Shown in pieces: positions 25,290-33,354 of a stretch of 52,780 nucleotides of DNA. A model generated the notes under the pieces. It saw only the letters and a program-made list of their open reading frames with translations, had not been told where the DNA came from and made no database searches. The first letter of the stretch is position 1. The number at the start of each line of letters is the position of its first letter. Origin of the DNA: Xenococcus sp. MO_188.B8 (lineage in GTDB: Bacteria > Cyanobacteriota > Cyanobacteriia > Cyanobacteriales > Xenococcaceae). The DNA lies in assembly GCA_030065615.1 (NCBI GenBank), contig JASJDR010000036.1:1-52780 (forward strand). The letters run 5' to 3'. Both the position numbers and the translations under genes were made by a program.

Positions 25290-25400
25290 GAGAATTAGAT
25301 TATTCTTACAGTCTCAGTTTAACAAAATTGTCAGGACATTGGCGACACAATTTGATCACGTAAGACGTAAAATAGAATTATCGTCAGAGAAAAAATAGAC

Positions 25401-25631
25401 ATGGCAAATAACGATCAAACCATCCAAGATATTTATTAAAAGGTAATCAGTCCTTTGTCACTGAATGATCGTATTCAGCTAGCAGCTCTAATTTTAAACG
25501 CTATTACGGAGCAAAATATAGAAGTTATTGATAGCAGCGATACTTGGACTGAGCAAGATCGACTTGACATAACATCATTTTCCTTACAGCATGCAGCTAG
25601 TCTCTTTCCAGATGAAGAGGAGATTGTATAG
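25401..25631 (+). pseudogene. Antitoxin remnant with an in-frame stop
   Basis: From ATG 25401 the frame reads MANNDQTIQDIY, then TAA at 25437-25439, then continues without interruption as KVISPLSLNDRIQLAALILN and on to a tail ending SLFPDEEEIV before TAG at 25629. The shape (short helical protein with acidic tail just before a MazF gene) is that of a cyanobacterial antitoxin. The stop is one base from CAA or GAA. Translation could restart after the stop at a weak codon, but the partner toxin is also broken, so loss of the whole pair is more likely. Confidence 0.7.
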
Positions 25632-25633
25632 TA

Positions 25634-25976
25634 ATGTCATTTAATCCTGGTGATATAGTTACAGTAGACTTGACCGGGGTCAAAGGGATGAAACGGCGTC
25701 CTGCTGTGGTTCTATCGTCAGTCAAGTATTATGCAATCCGTCCTGACACAATAGTTGGACTTATAACCACTCGAACAAGAGGACTTGGGGAGACTGACTA
25801 CGAGTTATATACAAGATTGGAGACAAGCAGGTTTACGTGTTGCATCCGTTTTTCGTAGCTTTATCGTAACATTACCTCCTGCTGCAAATTTAGTTTTTAT
25901 TGGGCATCTCTCTGAACGAGATTGGAAAGGTGTGCGGGCTTCCGTAAAAATAGCCCTCGCAGAATTGGATAATTAA
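25634..25976 (+). pseudogene. MazF/PemK-like toxin disrupted by a frameshift
   Basis: The frame from ATG 25634 gives FNPGDIVTVDLTG, then KRRPAVVLSSVKYY and TDYELY, a MazF-type start. After 25810 the homologous sequence moves to the next frame: QDWRQAGLRVASVFRSFIV, then GHLSERDWKGVRASVKIALA, to a stop at 25976. One extra A at about 25811 explains the shift. MazF toxins cleave mRNA; this one would be truncated after about 59 normal residues and be inactive. It starts 2 bases after the antitoxin remnant. Confidence 0.85.
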
Positions 25977-26279
25977 AACACTCTACAATTATCGTTATTG
26001 AATCCAGCTAATTATTAAATGCGATTTCTGCCGAAAAGAAACTAAGGGCGATCGCTCTATGAAAATTGAAACCATACCGAGAGATCATTACGTTCAGTAA
26101 ACAGTCATATTTCTTTATTTTGACTTGCCATATCTATAAGTTTTAGTGGAAAAATCAAGATCTATTTCGATATCATAGCGGTGGGGTAAATATTAGGAAG
26201 GTTTACGTCTCATAAATAGTTGGGGCTGATATTCTACACAGTCCTAACCCTTGTCAGACTATAATTCTAACTATCAACA
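25977..26279. other. 303-base gap upstream of the nuclease-transposase fusion
   Basis: Holds one HIP1 site at about 26050 and otherwise AT-rich sequence. I looked here and in the 170 bases after the fusion gene for matching inverted ends and found none I trust. Confidence 0.5.
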
Positions 26280-29000
26280 ATGATAACCAATGAGATAATC
26301 AATTCTTTTTTGAGATGTGATTATAAATCGTATCTACAGTTCAATAACAAAATCGGCAGTAAGACAGAATATGAACTGTTGGAAGATGAACTTCGAGATC
26401 TTTACAAAAATAAATTCTACCAAAAGCTTCGAGAATCTCCTGAAAATCAAATATTGTCTGTTGATAATTTGCAAAAGACAATTCAAGTTGAAAAGATTGC
26501 TTTTATTATTGCTCCTACTTGGCAATCAAATCAGTTTCATGTCAGTTTTGATGCTTTAGAATTATTACCAAACAAATCCTCATCAGGTAAACTTACCTAC
26601 ATCCCTATATCAATCTCTCCGAAAGAAAAAGTCTCCAAGCTTGAAAAATTATCTTTTGTCATCAAATGCTTAATTTTAGAAGAACATGGTATTAGACCTG
26701 AATTTGGTAAGATTATCTATGGATGTGATTTAAAATCTACCAAAATCAAAATCTCATCTTATCTTCAAGAAGCGAAAAAGAAATTAAACGAACTAATAAA
26801 TACTGTTAATAATTCAGAGGCTCCTCGATTTTTCCAAAATAAGTATTGTAAGACTTGTGAGTTTCAAGATGCTTGTAAAACAAAATTGATTGAGGCAGAT
26901 GATTTAAGTCTCTTAGGCGGTATCAGTCGAAAAGAAGTTTTGAAAAAGAATAATAGAGGGATTTTTTCGATCTATCAGCTTTCCTATACGTTTAGACCAA
27001 GAAAAAAGAGGAAGAAAAAGAAAGCGACTCCCAAAAGCCAACGATTTTTATGGGAACTCAAAGCATTAGCATTGAGAGAACAACGAACCTATATTCAGGA
27101 TATTCCTAAACTACCAGAGAGTAAGACGGAAATTTATTTAGATCTAGAAGGATTACCAGAAGAAGGGTTTATTTATTTAATCGGAATGGTAATCAAAAAC
27201 TATGAAACTGAAAGATGTCTTTCTTTCTGGGCAAATTCTCAAGAAGAGGAAGAAACTATCTTTAAACAACTTCTTGATACAATTTCTAAACTACGAGACT
27301 ATAAAGTCTATCATTATGGAAATTATGAAATTAGAGCACTAAAAAAAATCAGCACAAAGCTCAATGATTCCTATAAAGCTGAAGTTAATCGAATTATAGA
27401 AAACTCTATTAACTTACTCTCAATTTTTACCTCAATCGTTTACCCACCAACCTATACAAATGAGTTAAAAGATATTGCGATTTTTTTAGGTTTCCAATGG
27501 CATGAAAAAAACGCTTCAGGTATTCAAAGCATAGTTTGGAGAAAAAAGTGGGAGTTATCTGGGGAAAGTGATTATAAACATACACTTATTCAATATAATC
27601 TTGATGATTGTCACGCCTTAAAAATCATCAAATGCTGGTTAATTGATATTGAGAAAGAGATAACAAGTGAGAATTACGAGAATTTTATTCAATCAGAGAA
27701 TGTAAAAATTGAAGAAGGTTATACGCTTCAATACGGGAGGACAAACTATGTTTTTTCTGACTTGGAGGAAGTGAGTAAATTTGCATATTTTGATTATCAA
27801 CGAAATAAAATATATCTCAAGAGCAATGATGAGCTAAAAAAGGCAATAAAAAGAAAATCCAAGACTTCAAAATTGTTGAATAAAATTGATAAAGTTATTG
27901 AAGTATATCCAGAAAAGTGCCCAGCTTGCAAGAAAGAAAGATTTAAAAGAATGACGAGATCGAGTAGAACAGTCGTCGATTTACGCTTCATGAAACATGG
28001 AATAAAAAAATGGGTAATTAAATGGGACACTGGAATTTTTAAGTGTCTGAACTGCAAGAAACAATTTAGCCCCAAAAATCCGAACAAAGTTTCATGTTGG
28101 GGAGATAACTTAATTTTATGGTCGATGAACCAGTACATACAATATCGCCTAAGTTACAATCAAATTAGAAATATTCTGTTGGATTCATTCAATGTCCGCA
28201 TTTCACTTACGGAAATAGCAGAGTTTAAGAGGAAATTGGCACAACAATATCAGGAGACACATGAAGAAATAAAGCATCTCGTTACAGAAGGGGCTTTAAT
28301 TCACGCTGATGAAACAAAAGCTAATGTAAGAGAGCTCCCATCAGGTTATGCATGGGTTTTTACCAATATGAATTCAGTATTTTACATCTTTAAACCAAAT
28401 CGTGAAGCGGATTTCCTCCATAATCTTTTAAAGGATTTTCAAGGCGTTCTTGTTTCTGATTTTTATTCAGGGTATGATTCAGTCAAATGTGAACAACAAA
28501 AATGTTTGGTACATCTCATTAGAGATTTAAATGCTGATTTACTCAAAAATCAGTTAAACCAAGAATTTAAAAATTTGGTGTTTCATTGTGGCAAACTGTT
28601 ACGGAACATAATGGATACAGTTAATCATTATGGATTAAAAAAAAGATTTCTGAAAAAACATCAAAAAGACGTGGACAAATTCTACAAGAAATTTATCAGT
28701 ATAGAATATGAAACCGATTTGGCAATCAGGTATCAAAAAAGGTTTCAGAAATATCATGAAAAATTGTTCACATTTTTAAATCATGATAATGTTCCTTGGA
28801 ATAATAACAATGCAGAGAGTGCAATTAAACCATTCGCAAAATACAGAAGAGTAGCAAGTGGTATGGCAACTGCAAATGGCATAAAAGATTATCTTGTACT
28901 ATTGAGTATTCACCAAACTTGTCGGTATCGAGGTATTAGCTTTTGGGAATTTTTAAAGTCTGGAGAGAAAAGTATTGAGGAATATTGTAGAAAACACTAA
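26280..29000 (+). CDS. TM0106-like RecB/RNase H-like nuclease fused to an IS66-like transposase
   Basis: A single 906-residue frame. Residues about 1-215 resemble the RecB-like part of TM0106 proteins, ending in the Cys cluster CKTCEFQDAC. I cannot see the usual D-ExK active site: where a VDTK-type motif is expected, the sequence reads IPISISPKEK. Residues about 280-450 are an RNase H-like DEDD exonuclease: EIYLDLEGLP (Asp288), VYHYGNYEIR and QYNLDDCHAL. A zinc ribbon (CPACKK, CLNCKK, about 546-590) leads to an IS66-type DDE domain with Asp677 (HADETKAN), Asp727 (VSDFYSGYD) and Glu846 (NNNNAESAIKPF). A basic linker (RPRKKRKKKK) follows the first domain. All DDE and DEDD residues look intact. 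Lies between broken toxin genes, with no accessory IS66 genes. Confidence 0.85.
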   Translation: MITNEIINSFLRCDYKSYLQFNNKIGSKTEYELLEDELRDLYKNKFYQKLRESPENQILSVDNLQKTIQVEKIAFIIAPTWQSNQFHVSFDALELLPNKSSSGKLTYIPISISPKEKVSKLEKLSFVIKCLILEEHGIRPEFGKIIYGCDLKSTKIKISSYLQEAKKKLNELINTVNNSEAPRFFQNKYCKTCEFQDACKTKLIEADDLSLLGGISRKEVLKKNNRGIFSIYQLSYTFRPRKKRKKKKATPKSQRFLWELKALALREQRTYIQDIPKLPESKTEIYLDLEGLPEEGFIYLIGMVIKNYETERCLSFWANSQEEEETIFKQLLDTISKLRDYKVYHYGNYEIRALKKISTKLNDSYKAEVNRIIENSINLLSIFTSIVYPPTYTNELKDIAIFLGFQWHEKNASGIQSIVWRKKWELSGESDYKHTLIQYNLDDCHALKIIKCWLIDIEKEITSENYENFIQSENVKIEEGYTLQYGRTNYVFSDLEEVSKFAYFDYQRNKIYLKSNDELKKAIKRKSKTSKLLNKIDKVIEVYPEKCPACKKERFKRMTRSSRTVVDLRFMKHGIKKWVIKWDTGIFKCLNCKKQFSPKNPNKVSCWGDNLILWSMNQYIQYRLSYNQIRNILLDSFNVRISLTEIAEFKRKLAQQYQETHEEIKHLVTEGALIHADETKANVRELPSGYAWVFTNMNSVFYIFKPNREADFLHNLLKDFQGVLVSDFYSGYDSVKCEQQKCLVHLIRDLNADLLKNQLNQEFKNLVFHCGKLLRNIMDTVNHYGLKKRFLKKHQKDVDKFYKKFISIEYETDLAIRYQKRFQKYHEKLFTFLNHDNVPWNNNNAESAIKPFAKYRRVASGMATANGIKDYLVLLSIHQTCRYRGISFWEFLKSGEKSIEEYCRKH

Positions 29001-29172
29001 ATCGAAAATGATTTTAAGAATTATTAGATGTGATCACTTTTTGTCGATACCTGAATTTGCGATCGCCTTTCTCTTATTACTATGAGATTGTTAATTCTGG
29101 AAATTGCGATCACCTGTAATTTAAACTTTGGGTAAAGCTATACTAAAAAAAGCCTATAATCCTTAAAAAATT

Positions 29173-29595
29173 ATGCACCAAGAACTTGAAGCTACATTTG
29201 ATGGGACAGCCTTTCAATTGGAGAAGCCTCTAAACTTGGCAGCGGGAACAAAGGTAAGGATTGTCATTGAAGAAGTTTTACCCAATCAACAAAAACAACT
29301 TAAGACTGTTTTGCCAACTGCTAAGTCTTTGAAATTACAGGGTGAGCCAGATTGGTCAGATAAAGATTCCCAAGATTCATCCGAAACTAATATTTCTACA
29401 TTATTAAACTCTCTTACTGACAAGGACATTCAGACTCGTTCTCAAGCTGCATTAGCCCTTGGAAAATTAGGTAGTGAAGATGCTGTTCCTGCATTGAGTC
29501 ATGCTTTGATCACAGATCAAGCGGCAGAAGTGCGTCGTAGTGCGGCGAAAGCTTTAGGTATTATTGGAAGCGCAGATGCTGAGGCAAAAGGATAG
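29173..29595 (+). CDS. Antitoxin-like domain fused to HEAT repeats
   Basis: A 140-residue protein in two parts. Residues 1-60 look like a cyanobacterial antitoxin: ATFDGTAFQLEKPLNLAAGT, KVRIVIEE, then SLKLQGEPDWSDK, the linker normally followed by a toxin-binding tail. Residues about 73-137 are instead two HEAT-like repeats (RSQAALALGKLGSEDAVPAL and RRSAAKALGIIGSADA). The fusion may have arisen by deletion joining two genes, or be a new architecture. Stop and the next start overlap (TAGTG). No toxin gene adjoins it. Confidence 0.65.
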   Translation: MHQELEATFDGTAFQLEKPLNLAAGTKVRIVIEEVLPNQQKQLKTVLPTAKSLKLQGEPDWSDKDSQDSSETNISTLLNSLTDKDIQTRSQAALALGKLGSEDAVPALSHALITDQAAEVRRSAAKALGIIGSADAEAKG

Positions 29596-29867
29596 TGACA
29601 ATTAACAATCCTAGCTACAAAGCTCTGGCTATTGCTTCTTTGTGCAACGCTTTGCTGACAAATCCAGATTCTGGTGTGCGATATATTTTTACCGAAGCTT
29701 TAGGAAAGATTGGTAGTGAAACAGCTATTCCCAGCTTGACAAAAGCTTTAAGTGATGAAGATGTTAATGTACGCCAAAAAGTTGCTGAAGCTCTGGGAAA
29801 GATAGGAGAAAAAACAAGAATGACTGGTGATCGAGTTATTAATAATGAAACATCTAGAACCTCATAA
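29595..29867 (+). CDS. Short HEAT-repeat protein
   Basis: A 90-residue frame starting at a GTG overlapping the stop of the preceding gene. Repeats are readable: SLCNALLTNPDSGVRYIFTE, ALGKIGSETAIPSLTKAL and VRQKVAEALGKIGE. Such units resemble PBS-lyase HEAT repeats used as protein-binding scaffolds. It may be the continuation of the preceding HEAT-containing gene after a frameshift; the repeats fit end to end except for the last repeat being cut by the junction. Probably a fragment of a once longer HEAT protein. Confidence 0.55.
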   Translation: MTINNPSYKALAIASLCNALLTNPDSGVRYIFTEALGKIGSETAIPSLTKALSDEDVNVRQKVAEALGKIGEKTRMTGDRVINNETSRTS

Positions 29868-30015
29868 AGTACTTCGTTTTTGGGCTGCTTGTCAGTTAGG
29901 AAAAGGGGATTATCTCAAGCTCAAAGAACAACTATTCGGTCAAGAAAGCGTCGCTAGACTCTATGAAAAAGTAAGAATCTACGAGGAAAAATCGAAAGAC
30001 CAAGAGTCAAAGTGA
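29845..30015 (+). CDS. Small hypothetical protein after the HEAT genes
   Basis: A 56-residue frame from ATG 29845, overlapping the end of the preceding HEAT frame by 23 bases. The sequence (LRFWAACQLGKGDYLKLKEQ, then SVARLYEKVRIYEEKSKD) is helical and charged and has no signal peptide. I recognise no family. It could be the out-of-frame tail of the same decayed HEAT protein. Weak evidence apart from position. Confidence 0.35.
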   Translation: MKHLEPHKVLRFWAACQLGKGDYLKLKEQLFGQESVARLYEKVRIYEEKSKDQESK

Positions 30016-30103
30016 AAATAAAAATTATTATTAATTGATCTAGATATGATTGCTGTTGCTTAATAGTTGAAAATTGAGAAATTCGGTTGTTATAAGCTTA
30101 TTC

Positions 30104-30153
30104 GCGATCGCTATTATAAACGCAATTATAAAATAGAGGGCGATCGCTATTAT
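30104..30153. repeat. Paired HIP1-containing direct repeats
   Basis: GCGATCGCTATTAT occurs at 30104-30117 and 30140-30153, 36 bases apart, in the 209-base gap before the nucleotidyltransferase gene. The extension beyond HIP1 (CTATTAT) is also shared, so this is more than chance HIP1 recurrence. Role unknown. Confidence 0.5.
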
Positions 30154-30224
30154 TTTTTATCAATGTTATAATAGCAGAGAAAATCGCCTGAGAACCTGGA
30201 TCTTAAAACTATTTTTTGGGGAAT

Positions 30225-30575
30225 ATGTCAAGTTTAAAACCAGTAATTAACCTGAATCAAATTGAACAACGTCTTGGAGTTTCTTTATTGACAATGGCTC
30301 AATTTTGTCAAAGATGGCAGATCACAGAATTAGCTCTCTTTGGTTCAGTATTAAGAGACGATTTCAATCCTAGTAGCGATCTCGATTTTTTAGTAACTTT
30401 CTCTCCAAATGCCAAAATTGGATTAGCTGAAGTAGATGAGATGGAAAAAGAGTTAATAAATATGACCAAACGTAAGATCGATCTTATTTGGAAACAAAGT
30501 ATAGAAGCTAGTCAGAATTGGATTAGACGACGGCATATTCTTGAAACAGCAAAAGTTATCTATGGAGAAAGATAA
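30225..30575 (+). CDS. MNT-type nucleotidyltransferase (MntA-like antitoxin)
   Basis: A 116-residue minimal nucleotidyltransferase with the signature LFGSVLRDDFNPSSDLDFLV, i.e. GS plus the paired Asp52 and Asp54 that bind metal. MNT proteins paired with HEPN toxins inactivate them by AMP transfer. I chose ATG 30225 (MSSLKPVINL) over the upstream TTG. The HEPN gene follows with a 14-base overlap but is truncated, so this gene is now probably without its partner. The N-terminal LNQIEQRLGVSLLTMAQFCQ region is normal for the type. Confidence 0.8.
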   Translation: MSSLKPVINLNQIEQRLGVSLLTMAQFCQRWQITELALFGSVLRDDFNPSSDLDFLVTFSPNAKIGLAEVDEMEKELINMTKRKIDLIWKQSIEASQNWIRRRHILETAKVIYGER

Positions 30576-30702
30576 GGCTTTTATTTTAGATTCCCTAATT
30601 TTTGCTAAACGGATTTTAGAATTTACTTCTGAGATGGATGAAGAAATGTTTGCGAATGATCTAAAAACATTGTTTCTCCACAAGAACCCTAAACTAAAAT
30701 AA
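30562..30702 (+). pseudogene. Truncated HEPN (HepT/DUF86-like) toxin
   Basis: A 46-codon frame starting inside the end of the MNT gene: MEKDKAFILDSLIFAKRILE, then FTSEMDEEMFANDLKTLFLH. This is the opening of DUF86-family HEPN toxins (first helix, then the F-x-x-D segment), normally about 110-140 residues with a catalytic RxxxxH motif. Here it stops right after the first 40 residues, so the active-site motif is missing. The tail NPKLK is probably not original. Clear truncated toxin. Confidence 0.7.
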
Positions 30703-30705
30703 TTT

Positions 30706-30738
30706 AGCGATCGCAGACTTTGGGACATCGCGATCGCT
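30706..30738. terminator. HIP1-based hairpin between convergent genes
   Basis: AGCGATCGC at 30706-30714 and GCGATCGCT at 30730-30738 form a 9-base-pair stem with a 15-base loop, followed by TTTAAAATGACTTT. It sits between the ends of the HEPN remnant and the permease gene. Two HIP1 sites would pair in any case, so terminator function is a guess. Confidence 0.4.
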
Positions 30739-30749
30739 TTAAAATGACT

Positions 30750-32087
30750 TTAATGCCTTACTAGCAATAACAAAGGGATACCCGACAGCAATACCACTAC
30801 TCCGACTAATGCTCCAATGCCTGTGTAAGTTAAACTCGCTTGCAGCATATAAACACAGGTACCACAGAACAGTAGAGGCGTAAGAGGATAGAGAGGAACA
30901 CGAAATGATCGCGGTACTTCTGGTTCCAAGCTTCGTAGGACAAAGAGTGAGAGCGTGGTCAACAATAAAAAGAACCAAAAAACTGGTGCTGTATATTCCA
31001 CCATCGTCGCAAAACCACTACGAGTCAGAGTACCGAGGAGAATCAAAGCTAAAGTAATAGCGCCTTGGAACAGTAAAGCATTGAGGGGTGTCTGAGTTCG
31101 TTCATCCCAGCGTCCTAACCAGCTAAACAAATACCAGTCTTGCCCCACGGCATAATTGGTGCGCGCCCCAGTTGAAATTGTGCCCTGAATTGCTCCCAAT
31201 GCTGATATGGCAATAAGTAGGCTAATAAAGTTTGCCCCAGTTTCACCGAAAACTTGACCCATCAAATCTGCTGCCACAACTGTCGAATTCGCGATCGCGC
31301 TTAAGCCCAAACCCTTAAGATAGGCAAAATTAACCAGCAAAAAGACCAAGGTAATCGCGCCAATACTGCCGAGCAAAACTTTAACCATATTTCGCTGCAC
31401 ATTTTCAATTTCCGCCGAAAGATAAGCGGCTTCGCTCCAACCGCCATAGGTGAGCAGGACGAAAATCATTGCCAAACCATAGGAACCTTCAGGTTTAGAG
31501 CTAGAAGATACGGCAGGATGAACAGACGAAGACCAAGCCAATCCAGTAAAGAAAACAAATAATAAGCCCAGTAGTTTAGCTGCAGTTAACCAATTCTGCA
31601 GCCATTTACTCGGCTGTATTCCCATCACATTAACCCCAGTCAAGGCAATAACTGCCAAAGCTGCATAAATCGCTGAAGCATGATCGCGCAGTGCCAGCGA
31701 AAGCTGATCGTTAAGTGGCATTAACTGCGAGCAATAATCACCAAACACGAAAGCCAACAGCGCGATCGAGCCTGTTTGCATCACGCTCAAACGAGCCCAG
31801 GCAAATAGCAAAGCGATTTCTTGACCAAAGGAGCGCCTCAAATAATGGTATTCTCCCCCTGGATGGGGATAGGCAGTTGCCAGTTCTGCGTAACATAAAG
31901 CGCCCAGAAAAGAAATTAAGCCACCCCAGAGCCAAATTAGCAGAAAAGCGAGCTCGCGATCGAGATTAGCTGCCACTAAAGCGGGAGTTTTAAAGATCCC
32001 TACTCCAATTACAACGCCCACAACAACTGCCCCTGCCTCAATTACATTAAAGGTGGGTTGGGGTTTGAGATCTCGATTATTTGTCAA
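30750..32087 (-). CDS. APC-superfamily amino acid permease
   Basis: A 445-residue inner-membrane transporter with about 12 hydrophobic segments. The first helix carries the unwound VVIGVGIFKTPALVAA motif (consensus GxGIF) and is followed by WLWGGLISFLGALCYAELAT and AYPHPGGEYHYLRRSFG, all typical of amino acid-polyamine-organocation permeases. Substrate cannot be told. Single gene on the minus strand, with the HIP1 hairpin after it. A 429-base gap upstream contains only AT-rich sequence and its probable promoter. Confidence 0.92.
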   Translation of the reverse strand: MTNNRDLKPQPTFNVIEAGAVVVGVVIGVGIFKTPALVAANLDRELAFLLIWLWGGLISFLGALCYAELATAYPHPGGEYHYLRRSFGQEIALLFAWARLSVMQTGSIALLAFVFGDYCSQLMPLNDQLSLALRDHASAIYAALAVIALTGVNVMGIQPSKWLQNWLTAAKLLGLLFVFFTGLAWSSSVHPAVSSSSKPEGSYGLAMIFVLLTYGGWSEAAYLSAEIENVQRNMVKVLLGSIGAITLVFLLVNFAYLKGLGLSAIANSTVVAADLMGQVFGETGANFISLLIAISALGAIQGTISTGARTNYAVGQDWYLFSWLGRWDERTQTPLNALLFQGAITLALILLGTLTRSGFATMVEYTAPVFWFFLLLTTLSLFVLRSLEPEVPRSFRVPLYPLTPLLFCGTCVYMLQASLTYTGIGALVGVVVLLSGIPLLLLVRH

Positions 32088-32516
32088 GTTTTTTATTTAT
32101 TAGAATCAAAAAATAACATTAATCAATACTATTATCTTAACTTAAGATTAACTCTTGGATAATTACTTATTAATCACTTTTAACTTAAATAAAAAATAAT
32201 TATCGAGCAAATTTTGTCATAGTAAAAGATTATAACAATTTAATTTTTCGGATTTTTCTTAACCTTTGATGCAAATTGTGATTGATTGTCATAAAATACC
32301 AACTTGGGTCAAACAAACCAAATTACCCAAAATCAAGTATGGTTGTCACCTCAGCTCTGGAAGCTAATTCTAGTGAAGTGATACAATTCCTATTTTTAGT
32401 CATAACTCTTTGAGAAAAAAACTTTAAATGTTAATTTCTTAGGGATTTTTTTGATATATTTTTTACCCAATTAACTCGATTTCATTGCCCAAAAATTGTA
32501 GGAGAATTAAAATTTT
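32088..32516. other. 429-base AT-rich intergenic gap
   Basis: Lies between divergent genes (permease, minus; choice-of-anchor pseudogene, plus). No gene seen. A ribosome site TAGGAG lies just before the ATG at 32517. No clear repeat or hairpin. Confidence 0.5.
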
Positions 32517-33154
32517 ATGACTGTCGATACGCTAAATGTTCTCAGTAGATATCAAGTAGAAATTCCTGACGGTGAAGAAGGTGGGGCAGAAATTTCTGCT
32601 TATGATCCGCTCAGTCAAAGCTTATTTGTGGTTAATGCTTTCGCAAATGCGATCGATATTCTAAACATAGCAGATCCGACGAATCCTTTTTTAGTTTCTT
32701 CTATTGATATCAGTTCTGTTGGTGCAGCAGTTAATAGCGTTGCCGTGAATGATGGCATTGTAGCCGTAGCGGTAGCAAACGATCCAGAGCAAGAACCAGG
32801 AACAGTTGCTTTTTTTGATACTGAGGGAACTTTTTTAAGGCAAGTAACAGTTGGGGCTTTACCCGATATGTTGACATTTACCCCTGATGGTACCAAAGTC
32901 TTATACCAAATTAAAGAATGTTTGCTACACATACAATTTAGGTAGGGGTTTGGCAGTGCCAAACCCCTACATTTACGTATTCTTTATTCAAATTGGTATT
33001 AGTAGCCAATGAAGGAGAACCAGGAGATGAGATCGATTCCGAAACTCAACTAGACATCAACTTCCAAATCACTGATCTATCTAAAGGACAACTAGCCGAA
33101 GCAAACATCGCGGGATTCGACTCCTCTAGAAAACCCAACAAAAGCGACAAATAA
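32517..33154 (+). pseudogene. Choice-of-anchor I-type protein, broken by a MITE and truncated
   Basis: The 5' part from ATG 32517 reads as a beta-propeller-like extracellular protein of the choice-of-anchor I type: GGAEISAYDPLSQSLFVVNA, then AVNSVAVNDGIVAVAV and MLTFTPDGTKVL. A 95-base insertion then shifts to a stop at 32945. Past the insertion the frame resumes exactly: VLVANEGEPGDEIDSET and INFQITDLSKGQ, then ends at TAA 33152. The first two residues there (VL) repeat those at the 5' break because of the target duplication. Full-length members are several hundred residues longer, so the 3' end is also lost. Confidence 0.8.
32901..33001. mobile_element. MITE-like insertion with TTA target duplications
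   Basis: A 95-base element (32904-32998), flanked by TTA at 32901-32903 and 32999-33001. Ends are TACCAAATT and AATTGGTA. The middle is a long palindrome, GTAGGGGTTTGGCA-G-TGCCAAACCCCTAC (14 exact pairs). Removing the element plus one TTA restores the host reading frame. Ends and duplication match the element at 20593. Confidence 0.85.
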
Positions 33155-33192
33155 AAGATTATATTGATTGAATTCTGGAACGCGAGTTTTGA

Positions 33193-33309
33193 ATGTTATT
33201 GGATAGTAATATCATCATTTATTCATTTCGACCTGAGTATCAGAAACTACAACAGTTGGTGAATAATCGTAAAACCTTTTGTTCTGCAAAGAATTTATCA
33301 AAGAGATAG
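33193..33309 (+). pseudogene. PIN-domain toxin stub
   Basis: A 38-codon frame beginning MLLDSNIIIYSFRPEYQKLQ, the start of a VapC-type PIN nuclease with the first catalytic Asp (LLDSN). It stops after about 38 residues, versus about 130 in the family, so the other acidic residues are missing. No antitoxin lies directly upstream; the choice-of-anchor pseudogene ends 38 bases before it. A deletion remnant. Confidence 0.65.
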
Positions 33310-33354
33310 ATTTTTGATAATTGTTAAGCTCTGAAATCTTGCTGCGATGTGATA

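Noticed and set aside
25977-29172. Terminal inverted repeats around the nuclease-transposase fusion
   Set aside because: Only short, low-quality matches between the upstream and downstream flanks; not better than chance in AT-rich DNA.
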